A stretch of DNA of 6,990 bases. Origin: PRO6 sp049646625. GTDB lineage: Bacteria > Pseudomonadota > Alphaproteobacteria > Rhizobiales > Xanthobacteraceae. Below, in pieces: positions 5,905-6,990 of the stretch. Under the pieces are notes generated by a model that was given only the letters and a program-made list of their open reading frames with translations, did no database searches and had not been told where the DNA came from. Position numbers and translations under genes: made by a program. Within the stretch, counting starts at the first letter, position 1, and the number at the start of each line of letters is the position of its first letter. The stretch is from assembly GCA_049646625.1 (NCBI GenBank), contig JBARWE010000327.1:1-6990 (forward strand), given 5' to 3'.

Positions 5905-6990
5905 TCACCGGATATGATCGAGGAGTTCGGCACCCTGCACGACGACACGTCTTCCCGGAGCAAGGCCTTGGGAGATCAGAACCCGCTGTCCATCGAGCGG
6001 TTCGACCCGAACTGCACGTTGCTCGAAACGCTCTGCGGAGACGTGCTCGTAAATCGCGTCCTGGCCAGCCGTTGTACGAACGATGCTGGCCCGTGGCACG
6101 GCGATGCCCCGCTGCTCGTCCGGCGTGTCGGCGAAAACCGTCACAAACCGGCCCACTCGTACATCTGACAGATCGCCGTCGATCGCGAAGTGGATCGGAA
6201 TCGATTGGTTGCGGTCGGCGAAGCCCGCACCTCGAAAAACAAGCCTCAAATCTCTACCGTCGATGCGGGCCGTGGCGTTCTGCAGGATCGGCACCGAGTC
6301 GTAGCTCAATGCTTCGATCCAAAGCCGCGTCGGGTCGATAATCTGGAAAACGACGGCATTCGTCTGAACGACTTGACCCGCCACCGGAGCACCATCGGCG
6401 ACGATGCCATCCACGGGCGCAACCAGCGCTTCGGGCTCACGCTTGGCCTTATCGAGCGCGGATCGACGATCCTTGAGCCCCTGTAGTTCGAGCTGCGTGT
6501 CCTCAAGTTGCGAGCGCGCCACTGCACCGCTGAGTGCCAAGGTCTCGTAGCGGGCGAGCCGACGCCCTACGATAGCTATTTGCTGATCGAGTTCTCCCTG
6601 CCGCTGGCGCATGTCGGAAACATCGATCGCCTGCATAGGCGGCGTTACATATGCGAGCACATCGCCTTTCTTCACACGCGTGCCGAGGCGCGGGAATCCG
6701 CCTTCAGGAGGCGAGATTCGCCCTCCCACGATCGTCTGTACAAACCCGCTGGCATTGGGATCGGGAATGATCCGGCCGGGAAGCTCGACGGTGCGCCGAT
6801 TGACCGACGGTTCGGAAACGATCGTCCGGATCGCGAGGATGCGCTGGGTACTCTTCGGGACAAAGACAGACCCGTCTACCAGCATCTGAGCGACGTCTCT
6901 GGTCCCGGCCGGCTGAGGGCTTTGCGGGGCGCTATGGTCCTCGCCTTCGTGCGCAAATGCACTCAGTGCAAGGACCGGCAGGATGGCCGC
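5905..6990 (-). CDS. CzcB-like periplasmic adaptor (membrane fusion protein) of the RND pump, 5' end beyond the window
   Basis: This adaptor would link the RND pump to an outer-membrane channel. The frame stays open from the stop (TGA, 5907-5905) to the right edge, giving 361 visible residues. The ATG at 6885 is internal: the 35 codons before it read as the tail of a Sec signal peptide (AAILPVLALSAFA) and a mature start HEGEDHSAPQSP, so the true start is off the window. In visible numbering, a barrel-sandwich (lipoyl-like) half lies at about 85-117 (FVQTIVGGRI through VKKGDVLAYVTP). A helical hairpin with coiled-coil character follows at about 121-183 (DVSDMRQRQGELDQQ). The second lipoyl half (VAPVDGIVADGAPVAGQVV) is at about 189-208, a beta-barrel domain at about 221-290, and the membrane-proximal domain ends in GRRVVVQGAELLDHIR. 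The acidic and histidine-containing mature N-terminus could bind metal. The stop is 9 bases before the RND start, so the two are translationally linked. The outer-membrane partner gene is not in the window. Confidence 0.93.
   Translation of the reverse strand, partial: AAILPVLALSAFAHEGEDHSAPQSPQPAGTRDVAQMLVDGSVFVPKSTQRILAIRTIVSEPSVNRRTVELPGRIIPDPNASGFVQTIVGGRISPPEGGFPRLGTRVKKGDVLAYVTPPMQAIDVSDMRQRQGELDQQIAIVGRRLARYETLALSGAVARSQLEDTQLELQGLKDRRSALDKAKREPEALVAPVDGIVADGAPVAGQVVQTNAVVFQIIDPTRLWIEALSYDSVPILQNATARIDGRDLRLVFRGAGFADRNQSIPIHFAIDGDLSDVRVGRFVTVFADTPDEQRGIAVPRASIVRTTAGQDAIYEHVSAERFEQRAVRVEPLDGQRVLISQGLAPGRRVVVQGAELLDHIR

Noticed and set aside
1..6990. CRISPR array, tRNA, rRNA or insertion sequence
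   Set aside because: No direct-repeat/spacer pattern, no tRNA-like cloverleaf or rRNA segment, and no transposase or terminal repeats were seen on either strand.

Overview
The window suggests a GC-rich Gram-negative proteobacterium, most likely an alphaproteobacterium of the rhizobial type. The support is the overall GC bias, Shine-Dalgarno (SD)-led genes, Sec and Tat export signals, an Rnk-type regulator and an RND metal pump. The taxonomic placement is inference from gene content and protein style, not from a marker gene.

Layout. (1) Positions 1-697 are a minus-strand pair: a TetR/AcrR-type repressor whose stop codon overlaps, as ATGA, the start of a second gene that runs off the left edge. 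Just upstream of tetR lies a perfect 10+2+10 inverted repeat (711-732), a good candidate for its operator. (2) Positions 898-1278 hold a lone plus-strand rnk-type gene. (3) Positions 1279-1796 are a 518-base stretch with no convincing intact gene. It carries what looks like the decayed 5' end of a Tat-exported protein gene (minus strand, start codon apparently ATG changed to ACG) and an imperfect long-loop hairpin. (4) Positions 1797-6990 are a compact minus-strand heavy-metal efflux operon. In transcription order it reads: a periplasmic adaptor (membrane fusion protein) whose 5' end lies beyond the right edge, a 1044-residue CzcA/CusA-family RND pump, a 123-residue exported protein of unknown function, and a 150-residue exported Met-rich protein with two EF-hand loops.

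How they work together. The RND pump and adaptor would form the inner-membrane and periplasmic parts of a tripartite metal-ion exporter. The outer-membrane channel (CzcC/TolC-like) is not in the window and would be expected further right. The two small exported proteins are tightly placed behind the pump and may bind or buffer metal in the periplasm. The pump lacks two of the methionines used by E. coli CusA for Cu(I)/Ag(I) and has the His-Met-Leu-Ser-Gly signature of CzcA-like pumps, so divalent cations are the more likely substrate. The Met-rich protein behind it points instead towards soft monovalent metals, so the substrate is open. The TetR gene is separated from the pump operon by rnk and more probably controls itself and the gene off the left edge.

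Nothing here is clearly a new system. The most unusual items are the Met-rich/EF-hand hybrid protein with two well-formed candidate starts, the 123-residue unknown, and the Tat-signal remnant.
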